From assembly GCA_019638395.1 (NCBI GenBank), contig JAHBTX010000004.1:618411-682410 (forward strand): DNA of 64,000 nucleotides, written 5' to 3'. The notes beneath the pieces were generated by a model, which was not told where the DNA came from, ran no database searches, and was given only the letters and a program-made list of their open reading frames with translations. The stretch comes from Cyclobacteriaceae bacterium (GTDB lineage Bacteria; Bacteroidota; Bacteroidia; Cytophagales; Cyclobacteriaceae). Below, piece after piece: positions 43,952 through 52,486 of this stretch (position 1 is its first letter; the number at the start of each line of letters is the position of its first letter). The position numbers and the translations under genes were made by a program.

Positions 43952-44620
43952 ATGCTATCAAGAATAAAAGGAATTTTGAAAGAGTACGGCTTTGTCCTAT
44001 ACACAAGGCCTTATGAGCTTAACATCGTTGGACTAAGAAGTAAAAGCGTAGAATCAAATTCCTTTGATGATGAGATTCATGTGTTTTACACTTTGCCCAA
44101 TGGCAAATGGAATTATCACATCTATCCGGCCACAACTGATCCAGGAACATTTTGGTTGAACAATCCATCATACCCTCAAGGCACTGCCATTCTTGCCCAA
44201 GGGCAGAATGTAGATGCTTATACCATTGGAAAACATCGAGGAAAGTATGAAGCGCTTGTTCAGCAAAAGCCAGTAACCGTTATACGTGATTATGACCGTG
44301 ACGCTATTCTTGATTTTAATAATGGCGAAAAACAAACAGGGCATTTTGGGATCAACATCCACAGAGCCTCAGTTTCAGGAACAACAAAATCTATTGACCA
44401 ATACTCTGCCGGATGCCAGGTATTTAAAAGCGCAGATGACTTTCTGGTGTTCATGGAGCTTTGTAAAAACCACGCAAAGCTTTATGGAAATAAATTCAGC
44501 TACACACTGATTGATTTCAGATCGCTCAGAAGAATTACGCTCAAGCGAGTAGTAACAGCGACAACCATTTTTGCAGCCATTGCTTTAGGTTGGGTTTTTA
44601 AACCAAATATCAATAGTTAA
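43952..44620 (+). CDS. L,D-transpeptidase-like protein with C-terminal membrane anchor
   Basis: This 222-residue protein has a catalytic-looking region HFGINIHRAS (H137) followed by QYSAGCQVF (C155), resembling the H-x(n)-S-x-G-C core of YkuD-like L,D-transpeptidases, though not a textbook match. The N-terminal half is beta-rich (DEIHVFYTLPNGKWNYHIYP). A C-terminal TM helix lies at about 200-217 (VVTATTIFAAIALGWVF), so the enzyme would be tail-anchored. Together with the muramidase and the peptidoglycan-binding protein just upstream it completes a cell-wall module. It may act as a peptidoglycan peptidase rather than a transpeptidase. Confidence 0.65.
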   Translation: MLSRIKGILKEYGFVLYTRPYELNIVGLRSKSVESNSFDDEIHVFYTLPNGKWNYHIYPATTDPGTFWLNNPSYPQGTAILAQGQNVDAYTIGKHRGKYEALVQQKPVTVIRDYDRDAILDFNNGEKQTGHFGINIHRASVSGTTKSIDQYSAGCQVFKSADDFLVFMELCKNHAKLYGNKFSYTLIDFRSLRRITLKRVVTATTIFAAIALGWVFKPNINS

Positions 44621-45324
44621 TGGAAGGACTTACTCCACCATTTTATTCGAGAACCGATGAGCTGCTTTATAAAATCTATTTAAAGCTTCAGGGAGGAAGT
44701 ATGCCTGGACTAACAGCAAACGACATCAATACACTTTCTAAACTCAATGCCATTATTGAGGATGGAGAACTTATTAGTCAAAGTCAGTTCAACGATGCAA
44801 TTATGGTTTTGCGCGGGAATGTTCCTGTAAGTGCGAATACACTGGAGAAGCTTTATAATATTATTCAAGGTATGCAGTCACTCAAAAGAGAAGACATTGA
44901 TACTTTAGAAGAGTTAAATGCCATCCTTTCAGATGCAGACCTTGTTCGTATTCAGGATTTAGCAGATGCTCTGGTAGCACTAAATGTTAAACAAAGAAGT
45001 TTTCAATTTTACTTTCCCGATAGCCAATGGGATGGCGATCACAACCAAAGTTTGCGAAGAGATCGTTTTGTTGTTCGTGGAAAAATTAACGACTTGACCG
45101 AGGATTTTACAAATGCCTTATCAGCAGTATCTTATAAAACACGTGTTGATGCATCCAGCTCATGGGCGTATCATTTAAATCTCACCGCTCTTCAAAATTG
45201 GATTAACACAAATGTTTCAGGTGATGAGCAAACTGGAACAAGATATTGGATTATGTGCATCCCCGCGTTTAAATCCGGACAAGATGGAGAAGCAGTGAAT
45301 GTTTTGATGTATAAAATTTTCTGA
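44620..45324 (+). CDS. spike-like protein with helical repeats
   Basis: This 234-residue protein has an N-terminus with repeated motifs: LTANDINTLSKLNAIIEDGE, then VSANTLEKLYNIIQG and LKREDIDTLEELNAILSDAD. That is about three copies of a DIxTLxxLNAI-type helical repeat seen in phage tail-fibre or spike stalks. Residues about 125-234 form a beta-containing tip (SFQFYFPDSQWDGDHNQSL, YWIMCIPAFKSG). As last gene before the operon's terminator it is placed where receptor-binding proteins often lie. It overlaps the previous stop by one base. The repeats are clear and the function is inferred. Confidence 0.55.
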   Translation: MEGLTPPFYSRTDELLYKIYLKLQGGSMPGLTANDINTLSKLNAIIEDGELISQSQFNDAIMVLRGNVPVSANTLEKLYNIIQGMQSLKREDIDTLEELNAILSDADLVRIQDLADALVALNVKQRSFQFYFPDSQWDGDHNQSLRRDRFVVRGKINDLTEDFTNALSAVSYKTRVDASSSWAYHLNLTALQNWINTNVSGDEQTGTRYWIMCIPAFKSGQDGEAVNVLMYKIF

Positions 45325-45480
45325 TGGACTTGTTCCTTTTGAAACCGTATCCGCGACTGATAAAAAAGGTCTAAGCGATCCCCAAGTCGAATACCTGACC
45401 GAGGTAGGATTTATTCGTGGATTAATGACGGTGATTTAGGAAAGGGTATTATTTTTGCCCAAAATATTGATGTAGGAACC
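45325..45480 (+). pseudogene. possible remnant of a further spike/fibre gene
   Basis: After the 234-residue gene the +1 frame continues with plausible protein sequence (SATDKKGLSDPQVEYLTEVG) to a stop at 45436-45438. Another frame then reads WINDGDLGKGIIFAQNIDVG up to the terminator. The stretches are too short to prove coding, but they look like pieces of a frameshifted C-terminus or a decayed fibre gene. Confidence 0.25.
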
Positions 45481-45486
45481 CGAAAA

Positions 45487-45520
45487 GGAGTCATGCGAAA
45501 GCGTGGCTCCTTTTGTTTTC
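45487..45520 (+). terminator. intrinsic terminator ending the virion-like operon
   Basis: GGAGTCATGC and GCGTGGCTCC pair over 10 bp (two G-U) around a GAAA tetraloop, followed by TTTTGTTTTC. It is oriented to end transcripts on the plus strand and is the first such element after 35876. Confidence 0.75.
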
Positions 45521-45848
45521 AAGCCAAATAATCCGAAACAGTACCCTTAAAAAAGAATTCAAATTTTATATCTGGTATTCTATCTTGGATTATTGATTTA
45601 ATCTTATTGAAGTTCTGTTGACTGTCTGTAAATATATCGGCTAAGAAGCCGTCCCCAGGAAACTCAATAAAATCGATTGCCCAATTATGCAACCCCACAG
45701 ATTCATTAATAGGAACAATTACTTTACTTCTAAAATTTTCGTCTTGCTCGTATAAGCTGTTTCGAAAGTCCTGCGCGAAATTACCTGATGAGTCAAATTT
45801 AAGACCTGTATTTAGGTGTGCTCTCACTTTAATGAAATCGGTAGTCAT
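45519..45848 (-). CDS. hypothetical protein
   Basis: This 109-residue protein has mixed alpha/beta content. It includes SKVIVPINESVGLHNWAIDF followed by IEFPGDGFLADIFTD, and IIQDRIPDIKFEFFF near the end. There is no signal peptide, membrane helix or recognised motif. It is a minus-strand gene whose end touches the terminator of the operon above, and the region 45849-46051 upstream of it holds no other gene. It could be a cargo or flank gene of the element or an ordinary chromosomal gene. The function is unknown. Confidence 0.5.
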   Translation of the reverse strand: MTTDFIKVRAHLNTGLKFDSSGNFAQDFRNSLYEQDENFRSKVIVPINESVGLHNWAIDFIEFPGDGFLADIFTDSQQNFNKIKSIIQDRIPDIKFEFFFKGTVSDYLA

Positions 45849-45946
45849 AGTACTGTCTGATTTTGACTATGCAATTTACCAAAAAATAGAGTCAAAATCT
45901 TTGCTTACAAATCATTGATAACCTGTTTATTAACTTTAAATCCTGA

Positions 45947-46020
45947 TATATTTGGTTCGAAATTTTACCGGTCAGGCCGACAATGACGAAAGCCTTTCCA
46001 AAAACGAAAGGCTTTTTACT
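45947..46020 (+). ncRNA. possible short transcript: promoter box followed by intrinsic terminator
   Basis: TATATTTG (45947-45954) fits the -7 consensus. About 35 bp later comes a strong hairpin (AAAGCCTTTC at 45989-45998 pairing with GAAAGGCTTT at 46006-46015) followed by TTACTTTT. No open frame lies between and no plus-strand gene ends nearby that would need this terminator. A small RNA of roughly 60 nt is possible. There is no -33 box or homology evidence. Confidence 0.3.
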
Positions 46021-46051
46021 TTTAAGGCTGAACTTCCGTAACCGCTGCTGT

Positions 46052-46387
46052 TCAGGCTATGTACTTTACTATTACCTGGCGAATTTCGGCATGCACAAAC
46101 TCCTCAATAACCGGTGGGTTAGGCCACAATTCAGATTCTTTCGCTTTGCGGATAAGCATAGCATAATGAACCAGATCTAACGAAGATTCTGAAAGCTGTT
46201 TTAGATCGCGCTTTAAAAATTCAGATTTCACCTGACTTAATTTTTGACCTTCATACATTTCAGCAAGGTACAAATCCAATCGCTGGTCAACGAATAACTC
46301 TTTAATAAGTGTTACTCTGCGGGTTTGAATATCCTCAATAATTCTATCTGTATTCCAGATAGCGAGGGAAGAGGTTTGCATAGACAT
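46052..46387 (-). CDS. hypothetical protein
   Basis: This 111-residue helical, charged protein includes MEQ-like stretches such as RLDLYLAEMYEGQKLSQVKS and LIRKAKESELWPNPPVIEEF. There is no signal, membrane segment or known motif. It is divergent from the ExbD gene at 46518 and stands alone. It has a normal start context and a codon pattern consistent with coding, but no function can be assigned. Confidence 0.5.
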   Translation of the reverse strand: MSMQTSSLAIWNTDRIIEDIQTRRVTLIKELFVDQRLDLYLAEMYEGQKLSQVKSEFLKRDLKQLSESSLDLVHYAMLIRKAKESELWPNPPVIEEFVHAEIRQVIVKYIA

Positions 46388-46517
46388 TTCGCGAGTTAAA
46401 ATACTAAAAAGTATGAACCGAAGCGTATCCGACTTTGCATCTGCTTGAAATTCAAATCAATTATTTTTTGTGACGAACCTGGCCGGGCTGCGTTACAATT
46501 GCAAAACCACAAAATTT

Positions 46518-47078
46518 ATGAGTATGCTGCGTAAAGTGGGCGGTGTTGAAGTAAACACCAGCTCCATGGCTGATATTGCCTTTTTGCTACTTACTTTTTT
46601 TCTGATGACTACCGTTATCCGAAACGAAAAAGGATTAGTGTTAATGTTGCCGCAATGGACAACCGAACCGGCAACATCGGAAAAGCACCAACGCAATTTG
46701 TTCACGATTCAGGTAAATTCTGAAAACAAGTTTCTGATTGAAGGTGAGCCCCGAAATTCATTGAGAGACCTTAGTTCCGAAATCAAAAAATTTATTTTGA
46801 ATAACAATGTTGATCCGGCACTTTCGGTAAGCCCCCCAGAGGCTGTTGTATCGTTGAAAACAGATCGTGGTACATCGCACCAGGCATTTGTTGACGCATT
46901 GGATGCCATACAGGCTGCTTATTATGAAATTTATGCTGAACGTGCTGGTATTTCTCAGAAGGCTTTTCGCGAACTCGATTTGAATGATAAAATACAAAAG
47001 CAAGTTTATGATGCTGCCCGAAAGGACATACCCATGAATATTTCAATTGCAGAGCCAACGAAAACCTACAATGACTGA
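46518..47078 (+). CDS. ExbD/TolR-family biopolymer transport protein
   Basis: This 186-residue protein starts at ATG 46518 (MSMLRKVGGVEVNTSSMADI). A GTG 48 bases upstream would add a non-conserved leader. The ExbD hallmark is the N-terminal NTSSMADIAFLLLTFFLMTT helix with the essential membrane aspartate, followed by a periplasmic domain (LFTIQVNSENKFLIEGEP, then LKTDRGTSHQAFVDALDAIQ). ExbD/TolR work with an ExbB/TolQ motor to energise outer-membrane transport, gliding or cell constriction. No ExbB gene is adjacent, so the partner must be elsewhere. The protein is somewhat longer than E. coli ExbD, as common in Bacteroidota. Confidence 0.88.
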   Translation: MSMLRKVGGVEVNTSSMADIAFLLLTFFLMTTVIRNEKGLVLMLPQWTTEPATSEKHQRNLFTIQVNSENKFLIEGEPRNSLRDLSSEIKKFILNNNVDPALSVSPPEAVVSLKTDRGTSHQAFVDALDAIQAAYYEIYAERAGISQKAFRELDLNDKIQKQVYDAARKDIPMNISIAEPTKTYND

Positions 47079-47238
47079 TCTAATAACCTGGCAACTAAAT
47101 TCTGAAGTTTAAAATTTATTCCGTTAGCAGATAAAGATTACTTAAATCACACTCTTTACTAAGTTTGCTTTGTAAGCATCCGGATAGTAAAATCTGAGAT
47201 TTATTTAGTCAAACTCTGAACTATACAGGTCTGGTTTA

Positions 47239-47246
47239 TATCTTTG
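47239..47246 (+). promoter_or_regulatory. -7 promoter box of the nucleoside phosphorylase gene
   Basis: TATCTTTG matches TAnnTTTG and lies in the 290-bp gap between exbD and the phosphorylase. It implies a leader of about 115 nt. Nothing else of note is seen in this gap. Confidence 0.45.
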
Positions 47247-47368
47247 AATGATAGCCGTGAAACATTGGCTAACTGAAAAAATATAGTTGATTTTGCAACA
47301 GTTACTGCCCGCGTTGGTAAGGGATGACATAACAAAATAAAATTTTAAATTTTGATTTTGAAATTCTT

Positions 47369-48223
47369 ATGAAAATCTCTGAAACCGATCTGATCTTAAA
47401 CCCCGATGGCAGTGTATATCATTTAAACCTGCTGCCTAAAAATATTTCAGATACGATTATTGCCGTGGGCGATCCCAGCCGCGTGTACATGGTAAGCCAG
47501 TATTTTGACGAAGTGGAATTTGAAATGAACAAGCGTGAGTTCATCACCCACGTAGGCAAATACAATGGCAAACGGATTACGGTTATCAGTACCGGCATTG
47601 GTTCCGATAACGTGGAAATTTTCTTTAATGAGTTGGATGCACTTGTTAACATCGATTTAAAAACCCGCGAACCCAAAGCCCGCAAGAAAAAGTTAAAAGT
47701 TGTGCGCATTGGTACATCCGGTGCATTGCAGGAAGATATTCCGGTAGGCACCCACTTACTTTCAGATTATGCTGTGGGTTTGGACAACCTGATGAATTTT
47801 TATGATTTGCCGATGGATGATTTTGAAACCGGGCTGGCACATGATCTTCAGAAAAAAACCGGGCTGCCCTTTATGCCTTATGTAGTGCGTGGATCAGAAG
47901 CATTGCGCAATCAGATTGAAAACGATATGCAAATTGGAAATACTGTAACCTGCCCGGGTTTTTATGCGCCACAAGGTCGCGAGTTACGGTTGCCCATTCG
48001 CTTTCCAAAGTTGCTGGAAGATTTGAATTATTATCACAAAGGCGATTTTTGGCTTACCAACTTCGAAATGGAAACTTCGGCTTATTATGCCTTTGGCAGA
48101 TTGTTGGGGCATGAAGTGCTAAGCGCCAATGCTATTATCGCCAATCGCATCAAGAATAAATTCGCGAAAGACCCAACTAAAGTAATAGAGAATCTTATAA
48201 AGAAAGTATTGGATAGAATCTGA
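47369..48223 (+). CDS. nucleoside phosphorylase (uridine phosphorylase-like)
   Basis: This 284-residue protein belongs to the PNP/UDP phosphorylase superfamily: IAVGDPSRVYMVSQYFDEVE at the phosphate-binding start, ISTGIGSDNVEIFFNEL, then VVRIGTSGALQEDIPVGTHL. The late FEMETSAYYAFGRLLGHE carries the nucleoside-binding Glu-Met-Glu signature. It splits nucleosides to base and ribose-1-phosphate in salvage. Base preference cannot be told from motifs alone. It stands as a single gene with its own promoter. Confidence 0.9.
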   Translation: MKISETDLILNPDGSVYHLNLLPKNISDTIIAVGDPSRVYMVSQYFDEVEFEMNKREFITHVGKYNGKRITVISTGIGSDNVEIFFNELDALVNIDLKTREPKARKKKLKVVRIGTSGALQEDIPVGTHLLSDYAVGLDNLMNFYDLPMDDFETGLAHDLQKKTGLPFMPYVVRGSEALRNQIENDMQIGNTVTCPGFYAPQGRELRLPIRFPKLLEDLNYYHKGDFWLTNFEMETSAYYAFGRLLGHEVLSANAIIANRIKNKFAKDPTKVIENLIKKVLDRI

Positions 48224-48251
48224 AATCTACCCAATACTATAACTGTAAAAT

Positions 48252-48536
48252 TTACCGGGTCGAAGTCATACTCTCCATGCGTACAATGTGCTTGCTGGCA
48301 GTATAGGTATCGGTATTATAAAAACCCGAAAGTATGCGATGGGCAATCTGCTCTACAATTAACTCATCATCAGTTTTGTCTTCTTTACCCCGCCAAAACA
48401 CCCGTTGCGGGTGGCGCCTCATATCTTCCACATAAGCACGGGCATGATTAAACTGGTCGTCAGTAAAAGTAATGGTAAAGCAGGTTTTAACTTTTTGAGT
48501 TTCCATAGTCCTGGGTTTGAGTTCAGTTAAATTCAA
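48252..48536 (-). CDS. hypothetical protein
   Basis: This protein has 94 residues (ATG 48506 is an alternative start giving METQKVKTC). It is basic with central CFTITFTDDQFNHARAYVED and RVFWRGKEDKTDDELIVEQI segments, probably alpha/beta. There is no known family, signal or membrane segment. It is minus-strand, convergent with the phosphorylase gene (29 bp) and divergent from the M16 peptidase. Likely a genuine small cytoplasmic protein of unknown role. Confidence 0.5.
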   Translation of the reverse strand: MNLTELKPRTMETQKVKTCFTITFTDDQFNHARAYVEDMRRHPQRVFWRGKEDKTDDELIVEQIAHRILSGFYNTDTYTASKHIVRMESMTSTR

Positions 48537-48665
48537 TAATTGTGCCGTAGCACATGGGCGATTTTACAAAAAACAAGAGTAACCTGTCAACAGCTATGCC
48601 CGCATACGGGCATTAATGTTCGGGGTTGGTACAGGCCATTGCAAAGATTACTTTTGCAGTTCGCT

Positions 48666-49913
48666 ATGAGGGAATACGAGATTTATACGTTGAAAAATGG
48701 AATCCGTGTAATACACAACCGGGTTACCACTACTAAAATTGTTCACTGCGGCATTATGCTGGATATTGGCAGCCGCGATGAAACACCCGCCAACCAGGGC
48801 ATTGCGCACTTTTGGGAACACATGGCCTTTAAAGGAACACGCAAACGCAAGGCATTTCATATCATTAATAGATTGGAGTCGCTGGGTGGCGAGTTGAATG
48901 CCTATACCGATAAAGAAAAGATTTTGTTCTATGCGTCATTGCGCGATGATTACTTTGAACGCGCACTTGAGTTGTTAACTGACATCACCTTCGATTCAGT
49001 TTTTCCGGCCCCACAAATTGAACGCGAGCGGCAGGTAATTCTGGAAGAGATGATGATGTACCGGGACGATCCTGACGATTCGTTGCAAGATGAGTTTGAT
49101 GGTGTTGTTTTTTCAGGACACTCGCTGGGTATGAATATTCTTGGTACCGAAAAGACGGTGCGTACCTTCAAGCGTAAAAACTTTCAGCAGTTTATCCGCG
49201 AACACTTAGACACCAGGCGTATAGTGTTTTCGTGTGTGGGCAACATTCCAATGGAGCAGGTAATTAAATTGGCCGAAAAATACCTGGGTGTAATTCCGTC
49301 ATTGCGATCAAAGAAGAAGCGCATCCGGTTTACCGGTTACAAACCACGCGAAACTGTATTGCAGCGCCCTGTAAAACAGGCGCGCTGTGCTATTGGGCGG
49401 CCGGCTTATTCTTTTACCGATGTTAACCGAAGTCCGTTTTACATGCTCACCAGCATTCTCGGAGGCTCGGGAATGAATTCGCGGTTAAATCTTGCATTGC
49501 GCGAAAAGCATGGATTTGTTTATTCCATCGGTGCTCAATATGTTCCTTTTACGGATACCGGTTTGTTCGCTATTTCGTTTGGAACAGAACCCAAACAACT
49601 ACAGCGTAGCATCAGCCTCATTAAGCAAGAACTGAAAAAACTTACCGATGCCCCTCTGGGTATTAAACAACTTGCCTCATCTAAAGAACAACTGTTGGGG
49701 CAAATTGCCATGGCCGAAGAAAACAACGTAAGTTTTATGATGATGATGGCACGCAACATCCTCGATCAAGGCTATGTAACTTCGATGGATGAAATTTTTG
49801 ACCGCGTAAAAAATACCACGGCCCATCAATTGCATCAATTAGCCGTGGAAATGTTTGATGCCGACCAGCTTAGTTACCTCATCATGGAACCCGATCATGG
49901 AGTTTCTGCCTGA
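48666..49913 (+). CDS. M16-family zinc metallopeptidase (single-chain)
   Basis: This 415-residue protein starts at ATG 48666 (MREYEIYTLKNG), 9 bases after a TACTTTTG promoter box (48649-48656). The longer TTG frame upstream is not conserved. The inverted zinc motif H-x-x-E-H is HFWEHMAFKG near residue 54. A downstream glutamate (IERERQVILEEMMMYRDDPD) matches the third ligand region. It has the two-domain arrangement of mitochondrial-processing-peptidase-like proteins (YmxG/PqqL type). There is no signal peptide, so it is probably cytoplasmic. It overlaps the O-methyltransferase gene by 17 bases, suggesting co-expression. Confidence 0.9.
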   Translation: MREYEIYTLKNGIRVIHNRVTTTKIVHCGIMLDIGSRDETPANQGIAHFWEHMAFKGTRKRKAFHIINRLESLGGELNAYTDKEKILFYASLRDDYFERALELLTDITFDSVFPAPQIERERQVILEEMMMYRDDPDDSLQDEFDGVVFSGHSLGMNILGTEKTVRTFKRKNFQQFIREHLDTRRIVFSCVGNIPMEQVIKLAEKYLGVIPSLRSKKKRIRFTGYKPRETVLQRPVKQARCAIGRPAYSFTDVNRSPFYMLTSILGGSGMNSRLNLALREKHGFVYSIGAQYVPFTDTGLFAISFGTEPKQLQRSISLIKQELKKLTDAPLGIKQLASSKEQLLGQIAMAEENNVSFMMMMARNILDQGYVTSMDEIFDRVKNTTAHQLHQLAVEMFDADQLSYLIMEPDHGVSA

Positions 49914-50532
49914 CGATATTGCCGCTTACGTGTTGGCGCATACGGCTGCCGAACCAGAACTGTTGAAGAAAATAGATCGTGATACACATGCGTACGTCCT
50001 CAAACCGCGCATGCTTTCCGGTAATGTGCAAGGCCGGTTTCTTTCACTCATCAGCAAACTGATGCAACCCCACCTGATTGTAGAAATTGGTACTTACACC
50101 GGCTATTCAGCACTTTGTTTGGCTGAAGGCCTTGCTGCCGGTGGTAAACTAATCACTATGGATATAAACGAAGAGCTGGAAAACCGTGTACGTGGATATT
50201 TTGAATTGGCCGGCTTAACAAATGTAATCGACTATCGCATCGGTAATGCATTAAACCTGCTGCCCACTATTCATGCACCCATCGATTTGGTTTTTATTGA
50301 TGCCGACAAAGTGAATTACCTTAGCTACTATAACCTTGTTTTTGATAAAGTACGCTCCGGTGGCCTTATTCTGGCCGATAATGTTTTGTGGAGTGGTAAA
50401 ATAACACAGACTAAATCCGATAAAGATACCCGGGCACTTCAGCAGTTTAACGATGCACTAGTTGCCGATACCCGTGTGGAATGTATGTTGTTGCCTTTAC
50501 GCGATGGGATTATGATGGCCCGCAAGAAATAA
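49897..50532 (+). CDS. class I SAM O-methyltransferase (COMT-like)
   Basis: This 211-residue protein starts at ATG 49897 (MEFLPDDIAAYVLA). The SAM-binding core reads IVEIGTYTGYSALCLAEGL (motif I), then LITMDINEE and DLVFIDADKVNYLSYYN with the catalytic metal-binding aspartate region, and ADNVLWSGK. This is the caffeoyl-CoA/catechol-type O-methyltransferase family 3. The small-molecule acceptor is unknown. The start lies within the end of the M16 gene, so the two are probably translated from one mRNA. Confidence 0.92.
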   Translation: MEFLPDDIAAYVLAHTAAEPELLKKIDRDTHAYVLKPRMLSGNVQGRFLSLISKLMQPHLIVEIGTYTGYSALCLAEGLAAGGKLITMDINEELENRVRGYFELAGLTNVIDYRIGNALNLLPTIHAPIDLVFIDADKVNYLSYYNLVFDKVRSGGLILADNVLWSGKITQTKSDKDTRALQQFNDALVADTRVECMLLPLRDGIMMARKK

Positions 50533-50590
50533 GATTACCATTACGTTATACATTTTCAATTCCTGATCTTTTCACTTAATTTTGACCCCA

Positions 50591-52351
50591 ATGAGATTTT
50601 TTGCAGTCGCACTCATTTTTTTCGGAGTTGCTGCCTCATACGCCCAAACTCCTGAAGTGCCACATAAAATGCATTTCGCTGACATAACGCTCACCATACG
50701 TGACGATGCCAGGCGCGAAATTCAAAAAGATGTAGATGCACTTACGCAGCATCCCCGCTACTTCAATATTAAAGTAGAACGGGCTAAAACCTATTTTCCC
50801 ATTATCGAAAAAATTTTTGAAGAAGAGCGGCTACCGCAAGACTTTAAATACCTGGTATTGCAGGAAAGTGCTTTGATTGCCGATGCGGTTTCGGTTAGTA
50901 ATGCCGTTGGTTTCTGGCAGTTTAAAGATTTTACCGCACTGGAAATGGGTTTGCGGGTTGACAAAGAGGTGGACGAGCGCATGAATATTTATTCTGCCAC
51001 GCGCGCAGCGGCTCGGTACCTCAAAAAAAACAACTATATGTTCAACAACTGGCTGCTTGCACTGCAATCGTACCAAATGGGTGGCGGAGGCGTGCAGCGT
51101 TCAGTTGGTGATAAGTACAACGGAGCCCGCCACATGGAAATAACAACCGATACGTATTGGTATATAAAAAAATACCTGGCTCATAAAGTTGCTTTTGAAA
51201 ATGCAGTAACGGGCGAACCTCAGGTAAAGGTTTCGCATTATCCTATCACTACGCCTAAAAGTTTTTCGGAGTTATCAAACGAATTGGCACTGGAAGAATC
51301 GCTGCTGCGCGATTACAATAAATGGGTTCGAAAAGATAAAATTCCAGCCGATAAGACCTACGTGGTGGTTATTCCCACAGGCAAATTGCCTGTTGAGTTT
51401 AACACACTCCATATTGCTGCTTCGTCAAAAGCAGAAGTAATTGAAGTTAAGCCAACCATTCACACCGAAAAGAAACGGCACAACGGTGTCATGGCCATTC
51501 AGGCCATGCCGGGTGAAACAACCACCTCACTCGCCAAACGCGCAGGTATTGGTATTTCAGAATTTTTGAAATACAATGAAATTTCAATTGATCATGCCAT
51601 ACTGGTTGGCTCATATTATTACCTGGCCCGAAAAAAAATAAAGTCTTCGGGCGAAAGTTATACTGCACGCGTTGGCGATAATTTATGGTTAATTAGTCAC
51701 CAAACGGGGGTTCAGCTAAAACGAATTAAAAAGTATAACAAACAGCTAACAACCACGCTTAAGTCTGGCGATGTAGTGTATTTGGATAACACCCGGTCTA
51801 ACGTAAAAGAAAAACCTGTTTTGCTACCAGTACTGGAAGAAACGGTAGCCGAGGTAGATTCCGATTCGTTTTTCAACTGGGAGGTTCGCCCTAAAGAGGC
51901 TGTGAAAAACGAAGTTAAAATACCGGAAGCGTTACCTATAGAAATGCCGGCTCAGGAAGTTAAACTTCCGGATACTCAGCCTGTACCTGTACAGATTTCA
52001 GATGTTCCAGTTGCTGAAAATCCAGATACGCATCTGGTAAAACAAGGGGAAACGCTTTATGCAATTGCACGCCAATATGGAGTAAGTGTAACCGATCTGT
52101 TAGAATGGAACGCCATGAGCATAAGTGCCGGAATAAAGCCTGGCCAGATTTTAGCGTTAAAACCAACACCTAAGAATGAAACTGCTGCACAAGCCGGGGC
52201 GCAGATAATTGTGCACGAGGTAAAAGAATCTGACACTCTTTACAGCGTAGCCCGCCAGTATAATGTTACAATTAAAGACATTATGGAATGGAACAAAAAA
52301 GAGGACTTTAAACTTGCGCGGGGTGAAAAACTGAAAATAATCACCCAATAA
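50591..52351 (+). CDS. LysM-containing lytic transglycosylase (MltD-like)
   Basis: This 586-residue protein starts at ATG 50591 with a signal peptide (FFAVALIFFGVAASYAQ). An SLT-type lysozyme domain (about 65-200) has the catalytic glutamate in VLQESALIADAVS, then GFWQFKDFTALEMG and LLALQSYQMGGGGV. Four LysM modules follow (roughly 300-345, 355-400, 480-525 and 540-586), the last two clear: LVKQGETLYAIARQYGVSV and EVKESDTLYSVARQYNVTI. It cleaves and remodels peptidoglycan in the periplasm. A TAATTTTG box lies 6 bases before the ATG, so its mRNA may have almost no leader. Confidence 0.92.
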   Translation: MRFFAVALIFFGVAASYAQTPEVPHKMHFADITLTIRDDARREIQKDVDALTQHPRYFNIKVERAKTYFPIIEKIFEEERLPQDFKYLVLQESALIADAVSVSNAVGFWQFKDFTALEMGLRVDKEVDERMNIYSATRAAARYLKKNNYMFNNWLLALQSYQMGGGGVQRSVGDKYNGARHMEITTDTYWYIKKYLAHKVAFENAVTGEPQVKVSHYPITTPKSFSELSNELALEESLLRDYNKWVRKDKIPADKTYVVVIPTGKLPVEFNTLHIAASSKAEVIEVKPTIHTEKKRHNGVMAIQAMPGETTTSLAKRAGIGISEFLKYNEISIDHAILVGSYYYLARKKIKSSGESYTARVGDNLWLISHQTGVQLKRIKKYNKQLTTTLKSGDVVYLDNTRSNVKEKPVLLPVLEETVAEVDSDSFFNWEVRPKEAVKNEVKIPEALPIEMPAQEVKLPDTQPVPVQISDVPVAENPDTHLVKQGETLYAIARQYGVSVTDLLEWNAMSISAGIKPGQILALKPTPKNETAAQAGAQIIVHEVKESDTLYSVARQYNVTIKDIMEWNKKEDFKLARGEKLKIITQ

Positions 52352-52486
52352 CTTCCTGTTTTTTTACTTTTTTGAATAAATACTTACGTGGCTCTCGAAC
52401 AATCGGCTCAAAAGTTTAAGAACTGCCAAAAAAGAATAATTTTGCGACAGTTGATAAGTGTAGATAAAGACTAAAGCAGGTTGTAC

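Noticed and set aside
35876-45324. Operon read as a tailed prophage, tailocin or contractile injection system
   Set aside because: No sheath, tube, baseplate, tape-measure, portal or terminase protein can be recognised.
45950-45975. GGTTCGAA as the T-arm of a tRNA
   Set aside because: No acceptor, D or anticodon stems can be drawn around it.
48540-48665. Longer TTG start for the M16 peptidase
   Set aside because: The promoter box TACTTTTG at 48649-48656 lies inside this stretch, and the residues are unlike the family start.
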